This document shows positions 33,359 to 41,823 of a stretch of DNA of 64,000 nucleotides, one piece after another (within the stretch, counting starts at the first letter, position 1; the number at the start of each line of letters is the position of its first letter). Both the position numbers and the translations under genes were made by a program. The notes beneath the pieces were generated by a model. It made no database searches. It saw only the letters and a list, made by a program, of their open reading frames with translations, and was not told the DNA's origin. This DNA is from Ancrocorticia sp052089425 (GTDB taxonomy: Bacteria > Actinomycetota > Actinomycetes > Actinomycetales > Actinomycetaceae): NCBI RefSeq assembly GCF_052089425.1, contig NZ_JBQCZW010000004.1:62001-126000 (forward strand), written 5' to 3'.

Positions 33359-35056
33359 TCAGTTCTTCCTTCCAACCATCCGCCGCCACATGCTCCGCTG
33401 CGCCAGCAAATGAGCCGTATAGGTGAACGGAATATACACAGCAACAATCGCGAGCGCAGTGAGCAATACTTGCTGCGGAGGCAATTCGTAAAGCAAATAT
33501 GCGATCCAACTGCCGGCGGTGACGGTGGCAACTACCACCGCCGAATCCCCGGCAACCTGACCGAGTTGAATCCTGCTGAACGATTTCCCGTAACTATGCA
33601 GCACAAATATGTTGCGCCTGTGCCTGTCGGTCCACAGAAGCGCGCCTTCGACGAGGGTGATGACGAGTGTGGTGGCCGCAATGGTTACCGCAAGGAGTCC
33701 CAGCCGGGCCTGTTCATCGTACTTCTGGGCGGTGTCGAGCAACTGATCAGCCACATTGTCAATTGATGCTACGTAGCGGGACATCCCCGAATTATTCACA
33801 AGCTCACGCAGCATATTCGCATCGGTGAATACCAGTTGTCCGTTGGCCGCCAGCGCATCCAGCACACCCTCAGCTATGAGTTCCTTTGCGGGATCGTCAA
33901 TCACGACAATCAACGAGTCATCGGTGTTCACGCCGTTGCCGCGATCAGCGTACGTTCCGATGGCTTGCATGGGTTCAGCGCCAGACGGCACCGTGTACCA
34001 AGCATCGGCTGCAGGGCCTTCACTGTCACGAGACCAGCTTTCGAGGATTCCTTCTATTTCCTCCTGCAATGGGGCTGGTACGTCAGTGTGATCGACAGCC
34101 TCGAGGCCCTTCATATCCCAGAGATCGAGATACCTTGGATTCGTGATAACTATGTGTTCGAACTCCGAATCCTCAATACTTTGCATTTCGACCATCTGAT
34201 CGAGAGCGAATGACAATGCCAGAATGTCATTGTTTTCAGATAACTCCATCAACTCATCGAAATTGTCGGTAAATTCCTCCACATTCGTCGCAGTATCCGA
34301 CGCCATAGTGAGAGTGATGCGCACTACCCCACGAACCCGCTCCCAGTTGGCAGCTTCCGAATGGGCCCCGCGTGCCGACTGCATGTACGAGATGGCGAAC
34401 GGAATGGCGATGACAGCTAACGTGACCGCCAAGACCCTCAGCCCTATACCCACACGGAGCACGCCCCTCCACGGGATAATCCTCTGACCGATGTTCTTGA
34501 CTTTAGGCCGCGTAAACCACGACAGCGCGATGAAAACCAGCAGCATGATGGCAATCGCAGCCACGAGGAAAAAGGTGGTCCATTTTGCGACGGTCAAAGC
34601 ACCGCCACTCCCGACTATCACACCAACGATCGCTATGAAGGCAACAAGTCCTACCAATTCGAAAACAATCATCTCTCGTGAGAGTGACCAGATATCCGCG
34701 AGATGAATGCGCCATCGCGAAATGCCGCTCTGCATTCGAATATTCCTCGAAGGCCCCTTGGAATAGAACCATGTATTGCTCGCCGCAACAAACAGGAGGA
34801 GTGCACTTGCCACCGACATACCGGCGCCAGTTCCACCTAGCAGTGTTGTGATTGCACTGCGCGGTGATCGCTGGACGTAGTCTGTGATGGAAACTCCATG
34901 GTCCTCTGCCCATCCATAGAGTTCCTCAAGTTCAGACGAGTCTGCGGAGGTCACGTAGTAGCCATCGAGCGGTCGATCCCCCAGCTCATCGGAAGGAATG
35001 AGTTTCCCGTCCGTGTTGGGATCAAACCAAACAGGGCCATCAGGTTCCGGCGTCAC
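33359..35056 (-). CDS. DUF1430-like bacteriocin-associated integral membrane protein, main part after a frameshift
   Basis: This 565-residue frame has about four hydrophobic segments in its first half (including SVASALLLFVAAS and LVGLVAFIAIVGVIVG), a large extracytoplasmic domain of some 210 residues, then three helices at the C terminus. The layout, and the neighbouring ATPase, match the DUF1430/bacteriocin-associated seven-TM family. Its apparent GTG start at 35056 is not a real gene start: the same frame continues upstream as GFVYFQEPHIFGEV, joining the fragment ending at 35053. One extra G in the GGG at 35093-35095 (CCC on the plus strand) would restore a single protein of about 655 residues, the family's usual length. 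Confidence 0.72.
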   Translation of the reverse strand: MTPEPDGPVWFDPNTDGKLIPSDELGDRPLDGYYVTSADSSELEELYGWAEDHGVSITDYVQRSPRSAITTLLGGTGAGMSVASALLLFVAASNTWFYSKGPSRNIRMQSGISRWRIHLADIWSLSREMIVFELVGLVAFIAIVGVIVGSGGALTVAKWTTFFLVAAIAIMLLVFIALSWFTRPKVKNIGQRIIPWRGVLRVGIGLRVLAVTLAVIAIPFAISYMQSARGAHSEAANWERVRGVVRITLTMASDTATNVEEFTDNFDELMELSENNDILALSFALDQMVEMQSIEDSEFEHIVITNPRYLDLWDMKGLEAVDHTDVPAPLQEEIEGILESWSRDSEGPAADAWYTVPSGAEPMQAIGTYADRGNGVNTDDSLIVVIDDPAKELIAEGVLDALAANGQLVFTDANMLRELVNNSGMSRYVASIDNVADQLLDTAQKYDEQARLGLLAVTIAATTLVITLVEGALLWTDRHRRNIFVLHSYGKSFSRIQLGQVAGDSAVVVATVTAGSWIAYLLYELPPQQVLLTALAIVAVYIPFTYTAHLLAQRSMWRRMVGRKN

Positions 35057-35325
35057 TTCCCCGAAAATATGAGGTTCTTGGAAGTAGACGAACCCTCTCG
35101 ATCGGAGGACACCTTGGCGAGGAACAAGCCACGCTCATCAGCAAATGTGTCAAGCCCATCGATAAGGCTGGCCTTGTCCAGCGGTGAATCCCCGGTCTCA
35201 ACTGTTACTCCATATTGTGTTTTCAGTGGAAAACTTGAATCAAGTTCTTCCACCAGCCCCAGTGCTAACACCCCAAGGGAGAAAGACACGAGAACTGAAA
35301 CAATCCGGATGATGTTCTTGAGCAC
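35053..35325 (-). CDS. N-terminal fragment of the same DUF1430-like membrane protein
   Basis: A 90-residue frame starting at GTG 35325, with GGAGGA seven bases upstream. It has one signal-anchor helix (IIRIVSVLVSFSLGVLALGL) and then the conserved extracellular start TQYGVTVETG and a DGLDTFADERGLFLAKV segment that matches the N terminus of DUF1430 proteins. It runs out of frame after Arg-Glu-Gly, about residue 77, and ends at TGA overlapping the next frame as ATGA. Either the gene is a recent pseudogene, or one base was lost in sequencing a G run. Confidence 0.68.
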   Translation of the reverse strand: MLKNIIRIVSVLVSFSLGVLALGLVEELDSSFPLKTQYGVTVETGDSPLDKASLIDGLDTFADERGLFLAKVSSDREGSSTSKNLIFSGK

Positions 35326-35547
35326 GAACGATTCCTCCGCCTCTCCATCGTTGGAACAGGGCCGTTACGTCAACAGTCCGTTCAAAAGGCCGTCCGTGGC
35401 CACATGAACACCTTGATGATAGCTACAGTTGTTGGTTCATATAAGCCCGTCCACTTTTTGAGAGAATGGGTTTATATATTGGCCCGGAGGGGATGTCGAC
35501 TCCCGAAGGCGCAGCCTCACATCCCAGAGAAGGAGTATCGTCAAAGT

Positions 35548-35931
35548 ATGTTGATACTATTGGGCGTAGTTTTCGTTGCGACAACGGCACTTTTTTGCTG
35601 GATATACCGAGCATCAAAACATGGGGAACTCCCATTGAATGCTGCAACCGGCTTGCGGACGGTGGAGACGATGGCTTCCACGGCAGTGTGGCAGTACGTC
35701 CATAAGAAATACGCCAACGGTTTCCTGTTCAGTGCACTCTTGTGTGTGGCGCTGTGCGCGACCGTCATAGCTGGCGGAGCCAGCAGTGGCAACGTTAACG
35801 ACATGAGTACTAAGTATTGGTGGATTCTCTCGGGAATCGGAGCGGCCCTGTGTTTCGTGGTTGTGGGAGTTGGTGTGTCCGCTCATTTCTCCGCACGACG
35901 CTTCAATCAGTCAACCGGCGAAGAACACTAG
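35548..35931 (+). CDS. SdpI-family immunity-like membrane protein
   Basis: A 127-residue protein with three or four hydrophobic segments. Between helices one and two it carries GLRTVETMASTAVWQYVHKK, the SdpI-family motif (a Arg-Thr pair, then Ser, a Trp and a His). SdpI protects Bacillus against its own SDP toxin and serves as sensor; relatives occur beside toxin exporters. The start is ATG 35548, with AAGGAG thirteen bases upstream; longer starts add a basic stretch with no signal. It faces the bacteriocin-type transporter gene divergently, 222 bases away, which fits an immunity role, but no toxin gene is visible. Confidence 0.68.
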   Translation: MLILLGVVFVATTALFCWIYRASKHGELPLNAATGLRTVETMASTAVWQYVHKKYANGFLFSALLCVALCATVIAGGASSGNVNDMSTKYWWILSGIGAALCFVVVGVGVSAHFSARRFNQSTGEEH

Positions 35932-36692
35932 CCCCACGCATTAGACCCTGGCTGCTCCGAGAAAGGACTGTGCACCGGTGGCGTGGTAGGCGGATGATTC
36001 TGTCCTGACGCCCACCGGCCCTGCTGAGGGCCGGGCGCCGGCTGGGGCTGCGGTTGACGGTACGGCTGCGATGCCCACTGCCTCCCGCTATTATATGCCG
36101 GTCCCCCACCCGTTGCGTTGAGCGCGGCGTTAAGCCGCACGAGATCAACGATGTCCAGTACCAACATGAGGATACCGCTGCCAGCAACCACATAGAACAT
36201 GACGGCCATGATGGTGGCTGCGGTATTTCCTGACAGGTCAAATTGTCTTTCTACCCATGACTGGACTGTAGGCCCCGAATCTCCGAAGTCCTGAGACGCG
36301 AAGGGGTAAAGCGCCCCGGCGATCAGAACCAGCAACACCGCGAAGGATGCATACGGTCCTGCTGACCGCTGCCCCAGTGTCCGGGAATATAGACGGATCA
36401 GGATGTAATGGACGATCACTACTGTCAGGCAAACGGGCACGAACATGATTATGCCGATGAAGATCATCCATCCGCCGTCGCTACCAAGGAATATGTGCCC
36501 AAACGGGATCCAGACACTAGCCAACGCGGCAAGTACACCCGTCAGCCTGCCCGCGAGTTTCTGCCACGCGGTCGGGTTCAGATATCGGCGGTACTTGTTC
36601 ACGGCAAGCTGTTGCGGGTCCGTTCCTAAAGAAACAAACCCGCCCGAACCACCCAAGCCGTACGCGCTGGACCCCGAAAATGCCGCACTCAT
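35928..36692 (-). CDS. multi-pass membrane protein with Pro/Gln-rich tail
   Basis: The 254-residue product has an N-terminal soluble part, four to five hydrophobic segments (about residues 45-200) and a cytoplasmic-looking C terminus rich in Pro, Gln, Ser and Gly (QPQPQPAPGPQQGRW). No family is recognised. ATG 36692 lies six bases after TAAGAT (36699-36704), which itself overlaps the aroQ stop, so the gene is probably leaderless. Its stop overlaps that of the SdpI-like gene, since both share the self-complementary CTAG at 35928-35931. Confidence 0.62.
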   Translation of the reverse strand: MSAAFSGSSAYGLGGSGGFVSLGTDPQQLAVNKYRRYLNPTAWQKLAGRLTGVLAALASVWIPFGHIFLGSDGGWMIFIGIIMFVPVCLTVVIVHYILIRLYSRTLGQRSAGPYASFAVLLVLIAGALYPFASQDFGDSGPTVQSWVERQFDLSGNTAATIMAVMFYVVAGSGILMLVLDIVDLVRLNAALNATGGGPAYNSGRQWASQPYRQPQPQPAPGPQQGRWASGQNHPPTTPPVHSPFSEQPGSNAWG

Positions 36693-36701
36693 GCGGTGAT
36701 C

Positions 36702-37028
36702 TTAGCAGCCGTCCTCATCCGATAGCTGCGTGGCGATCTCCTGATGGTGTTGAATCACTTCAGCCACGATGAATTTCACGAACTTCTCCGCGAACACGGG
36801 ATCGAGACCAGATTCGGTGGCGAGCTGCCGGAGGCGAGTAATCTGACGGTCCTCGCGGGCAGCATCGGAGGCCGGTAGCCCGCGTTCCGCCTTGAGAAAC
36901 CCGACCTGCTGGGTGCAACGGAACCGTTCAGCCAGAATGTGAATGAGAGCGGCATCCAAGTTATCGATGGTATGGCGGTAGGCGTCAAGTTCTGCGGGAA
37001 CCTCAGCTGGCGTGACGTTCTCTGGCAT
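36702..37028 (-). CDS. chorismate mutase, AroQ type
   Basis: A 108-residue all-helical chorismate mutase that converts chorismate to prephenate on the way to Phe and Tyr. The start of the protein (DAYRHTIDNLDAALIHILAERF) has the AroQ pattern of an Arg, Asp and Leu before a long helix with Arg, and the segment VGFLKAERGLP follows with its catalytic Lys. Translation begins at ATG 37028, with GGAG five bases upstream; a GTG six bases earlier is less likely. It is twelve bases downstream of clpX on the same strand and is probably cotranscribed. Confidence 0.82.
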   Translation of the reverse strand: MPENVTPAEVPAELDAYRHTIDNLDAALIHILAERFRCTQQVGFLKAERGLPASDAAREDRQITRLRQLATESGLDPVFAEKFVKFIVAEVIQHHQEIATQLSDEDGC

Positions 37029-37042
37029 ACACACTCCTTTGG

Positions 37043-38308
37043 TTATGCGCTTTGACCGGCCTTCTTCTTCGAACGGAGCACAAGCTTGGGCTCAGCGTTC
37101 GCGGTAACACATGCTTCCTCGAACACAGCTTCTTGTACGTCACTACGTGATGGTAGCTCGAACATCTGCTCGCTGAGCACCCGTTCCAGAATCGAACGCA
37201 ATCCGCGCGCGCCGGTGCCGCGCGCCATGGCCTCATTGGCCATTGCCCGCAACGCCCCGTCCGTGAAGGTGAGCTTGACTCCGTCCAGCTCAAACATGCG
37301 CTCGTACTGCTTTACCAGAGCGTTGCGCGGCTCGGTGAGAATCTGGATCAGATCGTCCTCGGACAGTGCATCGACCGTGGCGATCACAGGAAGCCGGCCC
37401 ACCAGTTCGGGGATCAGCCCGAACTTGTGAAGATCATCCGGGTTCACTTCGCTCAGCACTTCTTCATCACTCACGTGGAGCGGGGCGCCGAATCCGATGC
37501 CGCGCCGCCCGGCACGCGAGGAGATGATTTCTTCAAGCCCAGCAAAGGCACCCGCGCAAATGAAAAGGATGTTGGAGGTGTCGATCTGGACGAACTCCTG
37601 CTGAGGGTGTTTGCGTCCGCCCTGCGGAGGGACGGAGGCAACCGTCCCCTCAATAATCTTGAGCAAGGCCTGCTGGACTCCCTCACCGGAGACGTCTCGG
37701 GTGATCGAGGGGTTCTCAGATTTACGCGTGATCTTATCGATCTCATCCACGTAGATGATGCCCATCTCCGCACGCTTGACATCATCATCAGCGGCCTGAA
37801 TGAGCTTGAGCAGGATGTTCTCCACATCCTCGCCAACATAGCCGGCCTCGGTCAGCGCAGTGGCATCGGCGATCGCGAAGGGCACGTCCAGCATGCGTGC
37901 GAGTGACTGCGCCAAGTAGGTCTTGCCCGTACCCGTTGGCCCAAGCAGCAGGATGTTCGCCTTGCCGATCTGCACGTCCTCATCCGAGTGGCGCTGGGGG
38001 CGCCCCTGAGCACGGATGCGCTTGTAGTGGTTGTACACCGCCACGGATAGGGTGCGCTTGGCTGCATTCTGCCCCACCACATATTCATCGAGGAATGAGT
38101 AGATCTCCGTGGGCTTGGGCAGCGAATCCAGAGAGAACGATGCTGCCTTCTCTTCTTCCAGTTCCTCCGCGATGATCTCGTTACAGAGCTCAACGCACTC
38201 CGTGCAGATGTACACGCCAGATCCAGTGATCAGCTTGCGGACCTGCCGTTGGCTCTTCTGACAGAACGAGCACTTGAGCATATCGGCGGCATCGGCCGTA
38301 CGCGGCAT
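37043..38308 (-). CDS. clpX: ATP-dependent Clp protease ATPase ClpX
   Basis: ClpX unfolds tagged substrates and feeds them to ClpP. The N-terminal zinc finger has Cys13, Cys16, Cys35 and Cys38, followed by Walker A GPTGTGKT, GYVGEDVEN, and the ClpP-docking region. The 421-residue length is normal. ATG 38308 has GAGGAG five bases upstream; the frame to 38356 has no such site. The cluster clpX-clpP2-clpP1-tig is the usual actinobacterial order, with a terminator between clpP2 and clpX. Confidence 0.97.
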   Translation of the reverse strand: MPRTADAADMLKCSFCQKSQRQVRKLITGSGVYICTECVELCNEIIAEELEEEKAASFSLDSLPKPTEIYSFLDEYVVGQNAAKRTLSVAVYNHYKRIRAQGRPQRHSDEDVQIGKANILLLGPTGTGKTYLAQSLARMLDVPFAIADATALTEAGYVGEDVENILLKLIQAADDDVKRAEMGIIYVDEIDKITRKSENPSITRDVSGEGVQQALLKIIEGTVASVPPQGGRKHPQQEFVQIDTSNILFICAGAFAGLEEIISSRAGRRGIGFGAPLHVSDEEVLSEVNPDDLHKFGLIPELVGRLPVIATVDALSEDDLIQILTEPRNALVKQYERMFELDGVKLTFTDGALRAMANEAMARGTGARGLRSILERVLSEQMFELPSRSDVQEAVFEEACVTANAEPKLVLRSKKKAGQSA

Positions 38309-38430
38309 AAGGACTCCTCGGTTGCGTTCATGGTGCGGTGTTTTGCGAACCACCACCTATTTCACACCATCATCGCCCCCACGTCACGCACCCACGCCTA
38401 ACTTCACCTGACAGCTCAGCATAGGGACAA

Positions 38431-38458
38431 GAATACCCCCGATCTCTCGGGGGCATTC
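38431..38458 (-). terminator. hairpin between clpP2 and clpX
   Basis: GAAT-A-CCCCCGA and TCGGGGG-C-ATTC pair with a four-base loop (TCTC); the minus-strand 3' side reads into a short T-containing run. It ends 13 bases after the clpP2 stop. It may be a partial terminator that lowers clpX expression relative to clpP. Confidence 0.7.
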
Positions 38459-38471
38459 TCATCAGCATGTG

Positions 38472-39140
38472 CTAGTTCTGTGGCTGAATCTTGCGGGAAA
38501 CAAGAACTTGATCCACGAGGCCGTATTCCTTAGCAGCCGCGGCGGTCAAGATCTTGTCACGCTGAATATCGTTGGCGACTTCTTCTGCCGTCTTCTTGCC
38601 CTCGGTGTGGAAGGCAAGAGTGCTGCACAGCCAGTCCGTCATACGATCCAGCTCATCTGCCACGATCGCGATGTCGGAAGCCTGACCTTGCATTCCCTCC
38701 ATAGCGGGCTGATGGATCAGCACTCGCGCGTTGGGAAGGGCAAGCCTGCGACCCGGGGCTCCGGCGGCCAGAAGCACAGCTGCAGCAGAAGCCGCCTGAC
38801 CCAAGCACACGGTCTGGATCTCTGGCTTGATGTACTGCATCGTGTCGTAAATCGCCGTCAATGCGGTGAAAGAACCGCCGGGCGAATTGATGTACATGGT
38901 GATCGGAGAATCGGGATCCTGTGACTCCAGAACGAGGAGCTGAGCCATCACATCGTCTGCTGAGGCATCATCCACCTGGACACCCAAGAAGATGATGCGA
39001 TCCTCGAACAGCTTCGCGTAGGGGTCCTGACGCTTGTAGCCGTAGGGCGTGCGCTCTTCGAAGTTCGGCAGAACGTAGCGCGATGATGGCATCTGGCCGG
39101 CGCTTCCGCCCGGCATTTGTGCATTGAGATTCATGTTCAT
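38472..39140 (-). CDS. clpP2: ClpP2 protease subunit
   Basis: One of two ClpP peptidases; in actinobacteria ClpP1 and ClpP2 form a mixed tetradecamer. The catalytic Ser118 lies in GQAASAAAVLL and His143 in LPNARVLIHQP; both flanking helices match. The N-terminal extension of about 35 residues, rich in Met/Asn/Pro, precedes a propeptide-like region. 222 residues. It starts six bases from the clpP1 stop, so both are one operon. Confidence 0.95.
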   Translation of the reverse strand: MNMNLNAQMPGGSAGQMPSSRYVLPNFEERTPYGYKRQDPYAKLFEDRIIFLGVQVDDASADDVMAQLLVLESQDPDSPITMYINSPGGSFTALTAIYDTMQYIKPEIQTVCLGQAASAAAVLLAAGAPGRRLALPNARVLIHQPAMEGMQGQASDIAIVADELDRMTDWLCSTLAFHTEGKKTAEEVANDIQRDKILTAAAAKEYGLVDQVLVSRKIQPQN

Positions 39141-39146
39141 CTGCGC

Positions 39147-39764
39147 TTACTCCTCCGTGGATCCGAGATTAAGCGAGGAAGCATTCGCGATGATGTTATC
39201 CACGAACCCGTACTCCAACGCTTCCTGAGCCGTGAACCAACGGTCACGATCCGAATCGGTGATGATCTGCTCCACGGTCTTGCCCGTGTTGGCAGCAGTG
39301 ATAGCGGAAAGCTCCTTCTTCATTCCCAGAATGAGATCCGCGTTAATCCTGATATCGATGGCCGATCCGCCGGCGCCACCGGAGGGCTGATGCATAAGGA
39401 CGCGGGTATGAGGGGTCAAGAAACGCTTGCCCTTGGCGCCCGCGCTCAGCAGGAACTGCCCCATGGAGGCGCACATGCCCATTCCAACGGTCACAACGTT
39501 CGGCCCCACGTACTGCATGGTGTCGTAGATGGCCATGCCCGCGGTAACCGATCCGCCGGGAGAGTTGATGTATAGGAAAATATCCTTCTCTGGATCCTCT
39601 GCGGCCAGCAGCATGAGCTGGGCACAGATGACGTTCGCGTTATCGTCACGAACCTCAGATCCGAGCCAGATGATTCGCTCCTTCAGGAGCCGGTTGTAAA
39701 CGGCATCGCCGAGGGCAAGGCCCTGATCCCTGCCATCGCCTGCCAACTGTGGCGTGGTGCTCAC
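39147..39764 (-). CDS. clpP1: ClpP1 protease subunit
   Basis: The second ClpP subunit, with Ser100 in GMCASMGQFLL and His125 in TPHTRVLMHQP. 205 residues, starting at GTG 39764 with AGGAAGGA seven bases upstream. It is first in the clpP1-clpP2 operon and sits 216 bases downstream of tig. The leader contains two overlapping hairpins (next feature). Confidence 0.95.
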   Translation of the reverse strand: MSTTPQLAGDGRDQGLALGDAVYNRLLKERIIWLGSEVRDDNANVICAQLMLLAAEDPEKDIFLYINSPGGSVTAGMAIYDTMQYVGPNVVTVGMGMCASMGQFLLSAGAKGKRFLTPHTRVLMHQPSGGAGGSAIDIRINADLILGMKKELSAITAANTGKTVEQIITDSDRDRWFTAQEALEYGFVDNIIANASSLNLGSTEE

Positions 39765-39781
39765 TTGGTGTCCTTCCTAAT

Positions 39782-39817
39782 CCGGAACCTTCCGGGTTGC
39801 TCCGAGGCAACCCCCGG
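39782..39817 (-). promoter_or_regulatory. alternative hairpins in the clpP1 leader
   Basis: CCGGAA (39782-39787) can pair with TTCCGG (39790-39795), or CCGGGTTGC (39792-39800) can pair with GCAACCC (39807-39813) plus CCGG. The two structures share the central CCGG, so they exclude one another. This lies 18-53 bases before the clpP1 GTG. A regulatory role is possible but unproven. Confidence 0.35.
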
Positions 39818-39926
39818 ACTATTACATCCAAAACCTTATCGCGTGGCACAGTCCCTTTCACGGCTTAAGGCACTCTTTTCGCTTTGGGCACGAAGCCGAA
39901 CGCCCAACCCGCAGAAAGCCCACAGA

Positions 39927-39957
39927 AAAGGGGCCCACACGTGAGTGCGAGCCCCTG
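39927..39957 (-). terminator. intrinsic terminator after tig
   Basis: On the minus strand GGGGC-TCG-CAC pairs with GTG-TGG-GCCCC around TCAC, followed by TTTT. It lies 24 bases after the tig stop, so tig ends here and clpP1 needs its own promoter. Confidence 0.75.
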
Positions 39958-39980
39958 TCCTAGGAAACCTTGCGAAGCGC

Positions 39981-41501
39981 TTACGCCTCCAGCTTGGCGA
40001 TCAGGCTCTTGCGGGCCTTGCCTGCCTTCTCGGCCTCGAGGATACGAGTGCGCTCGGCCTCGTCAACGCTTGCTGCGTAATCGAGAACCTCGTTGACCTT
40101 GGCGGTCGAGGGATCGAACAGCTCGGCAGCCTCAGAGGACGGCGCGTCCTTCTCGGCAGTCTGTGCGGTGGGAGCGGCAGCCTTGGCGGGCTGTGCGCTG
40201 AAGTCTGGGGTTTCTTCGCCCTCGGGGGCCTCCCCAACCACGGCGGTCACGTCCAGCTCATTGCCTTCGGAATCCACAACCTTGGCCAAACGCAGGGCCG
40301 AAATGAGGGCCTTACCGCGGGTCAGCTCGCCGGCGAATGCGCCGATCTGGTTGGTCTGAGCGGCAGCCTGAATGAACTGGTTCGGATCCATGCCGTAGGC
40401 CTGAGCCTGCTCCATCATGAAGCTGAACAGTTCATTCTGATCGGGCTGAACCTTGAACATCTCGGACAGCTTGTCCAGCATCATCTGATCGCGCAGGGCG
40501 GTCTCGATATCTCCGCGGACTTCCTCGCCGTGAGGATCGTCCGCTTCCTTACCCTCTTGCTCAAGGTGGTTGGCCAGTTCGTCTTCCACCACGGAGGCGG
40601 GAAGTGGGAACTGGACTTCTTCGCGCAGCGTCTCCAGAAGCTGATCGCGGGCGGCGTACACCTGGTTGGTGCTCTTGTCCTTGGCAACCTGCTCACGCAG
40701 ATCATCCTTGAGCTCATCGATGGTGTCGAACTCGGAGGCGAGCTGAGCGAAATCATCGTCCGCCTCTGGCAGCTCCTGCTCCTGAACGTTCTCCACGGTC
40801 ACGGTGACGTCGCCTTCTTCGCCCTCGTGCTCGCCACCGGCGATCTTGGAGGTGAAGTTGGTGGTTTCGCCAGCGGACATACCAACGAGCGCCTCGTCGA
40901 TGCCGTCCAGCATCGTGCCGGAGCCGATCTGGTAGGAAACGCCGGAGACGGAATCGATTTCTTCCCCGTCAACCTCAGCGGTCATATCGATGGTCACGAA
41001 ATCGCCATCGGCTGCCTTGCGCTCAACATCGGTGAGTGTGCCAAAACGTTCGCGCAGGGAGGTCAGGCGCTCTTCGGTATCCTCATCGCTGACCTCGACA
41101 GAATCAACGTTCAGGGTGATTCCGGCGGGATCGGGGATCACGATTTCGGGGCGAACTTCCACGGTCACCGCGAACACGAGGTCAGACTTGTCATCGCGCT
41201 CAACCGGCACTGCCGTCACGTCCACCTCAGGGCGGGACATCGGCACGAGTTCGTTATCCTTGACCGCTTCGGAGTAGTAGCCGTCTAGTGAGTTGTTGAC
41301 GGCATCCTCGACGATCGCGCCGCGGCCAATCTGGGCCTCGAGCACGCGGGACGGAATGTGGCCCTTACGGAAGCCGGGGATGTTGATCTGCTTGCCGATT
41401 TCCTTGGCGGAACGATCGATAGCAGGCTGAAACTCCTCGAACGGCACCTCAATGGTCACCTTGACCTTGGTGGGCTCGAGAATCTCGACGGAGCTCTTCA
41501 C
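39981..41501 (-). CDS. tig: trigger factor, ribosome-bound chaperone
   Basis: Trigger factor shields nascent chains at the ribosome exit. The 506-residue product starts VKSSVEILEPTKVKV and contains GFRKGHIP, a near-canonical ribosome-binding loop (usually GFRKGKVP). A PPIase domain follows at about 165-240, then the helical chaperone arms and an acidic Ala/Pro/Glu-rich tail of about 80 residues. GTG 41501 has GGAG eight bases upstream and is the family start; the ATG at 41597 has none. It is immediately upstream of clpP1-clpP2, linking folding and degradation. Confidence 0.95.
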   Translation of the reverse strand: MKSSVEILEPTKVKVTIEVPFEEFQPAIDRSAKEIGKQINIPGFRKGHIPSRVLEAQIGRGAIVEDAVNNSLDGYYSEAVKDNELVPMSRPEVDVTAVPVERDDKSDLVFAVTVEVRPEIVIPDPAGITLNVDSVEVSDEDTEERLTSLRERFGTLTDVERKAADGDFVTIDMTAEVDGEEIDSVSGVSYQIGSGTMLDGIDEALVGMSAGETTNFTSKIAGGEHEGEEGDVTVTVENVQEQELPEADDDFAQLASEFDTIDELKDDLREQVAKDKSTNQVYAARDQLLETLREEVQFPLPASVVEDELANHLEQEGKEADDPHGEEVRGDIETALRDQMMLDKLSEMFKVQPDQNELFSFMMEQAQAYGMDPNQFIQAAAQTNQIGAFAGELTRGKALISALRLAKVVDSEGNELDVTAVVGEAPEGEETPDFSAQPAKAAAPTAQTAEKDAPSSEAAELFDPSTAKVNEVLDYAASVDEAERTRILEAEKAGKARKSLIAKLEA

Positions 41502-41823
41502 AGGGGTTTCTCCACTCAGTTGAGAAGGGGCGGCTTGGCCACCCGGACGTATTCGGGGGATGCCAACGGCATCCATTATTTCGCGGGCGCCGCACACAGG
41601 GTGCGCGCATACCGGTCAATCCTACGCCAGTTCGTGGGTTTACCGCGATTCGAATGTGCGAGAGAGCGCACACATCTAGTGGGTTTCCGGCTTGGAACCT
41701 GGGAGGCAGGCTTCGCCGTCGTCGTAAATACAACCATAACCCATATCACAATTCTGGGATCCTGACATGGGTCCTAGAGCTGTGTATTCTTTCAACTCGC
41801 CCCTTCGAGCCCTGAGGATTCTT
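41502..41823. other. intergenic region between tig and the ABC exporter
   Basis: About 320 bases with no gene. It contains hairpins GGATGCC-aac-GGCATCC (41558-41574) and TGTGCG-agagag-CGCACA (41655-41672) on the tig leader side and then an AT-richer stretch before the exporter ATG. Promoters for both divergent genes must lie here; I could not place them with confidence. Confidence 0.4.
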
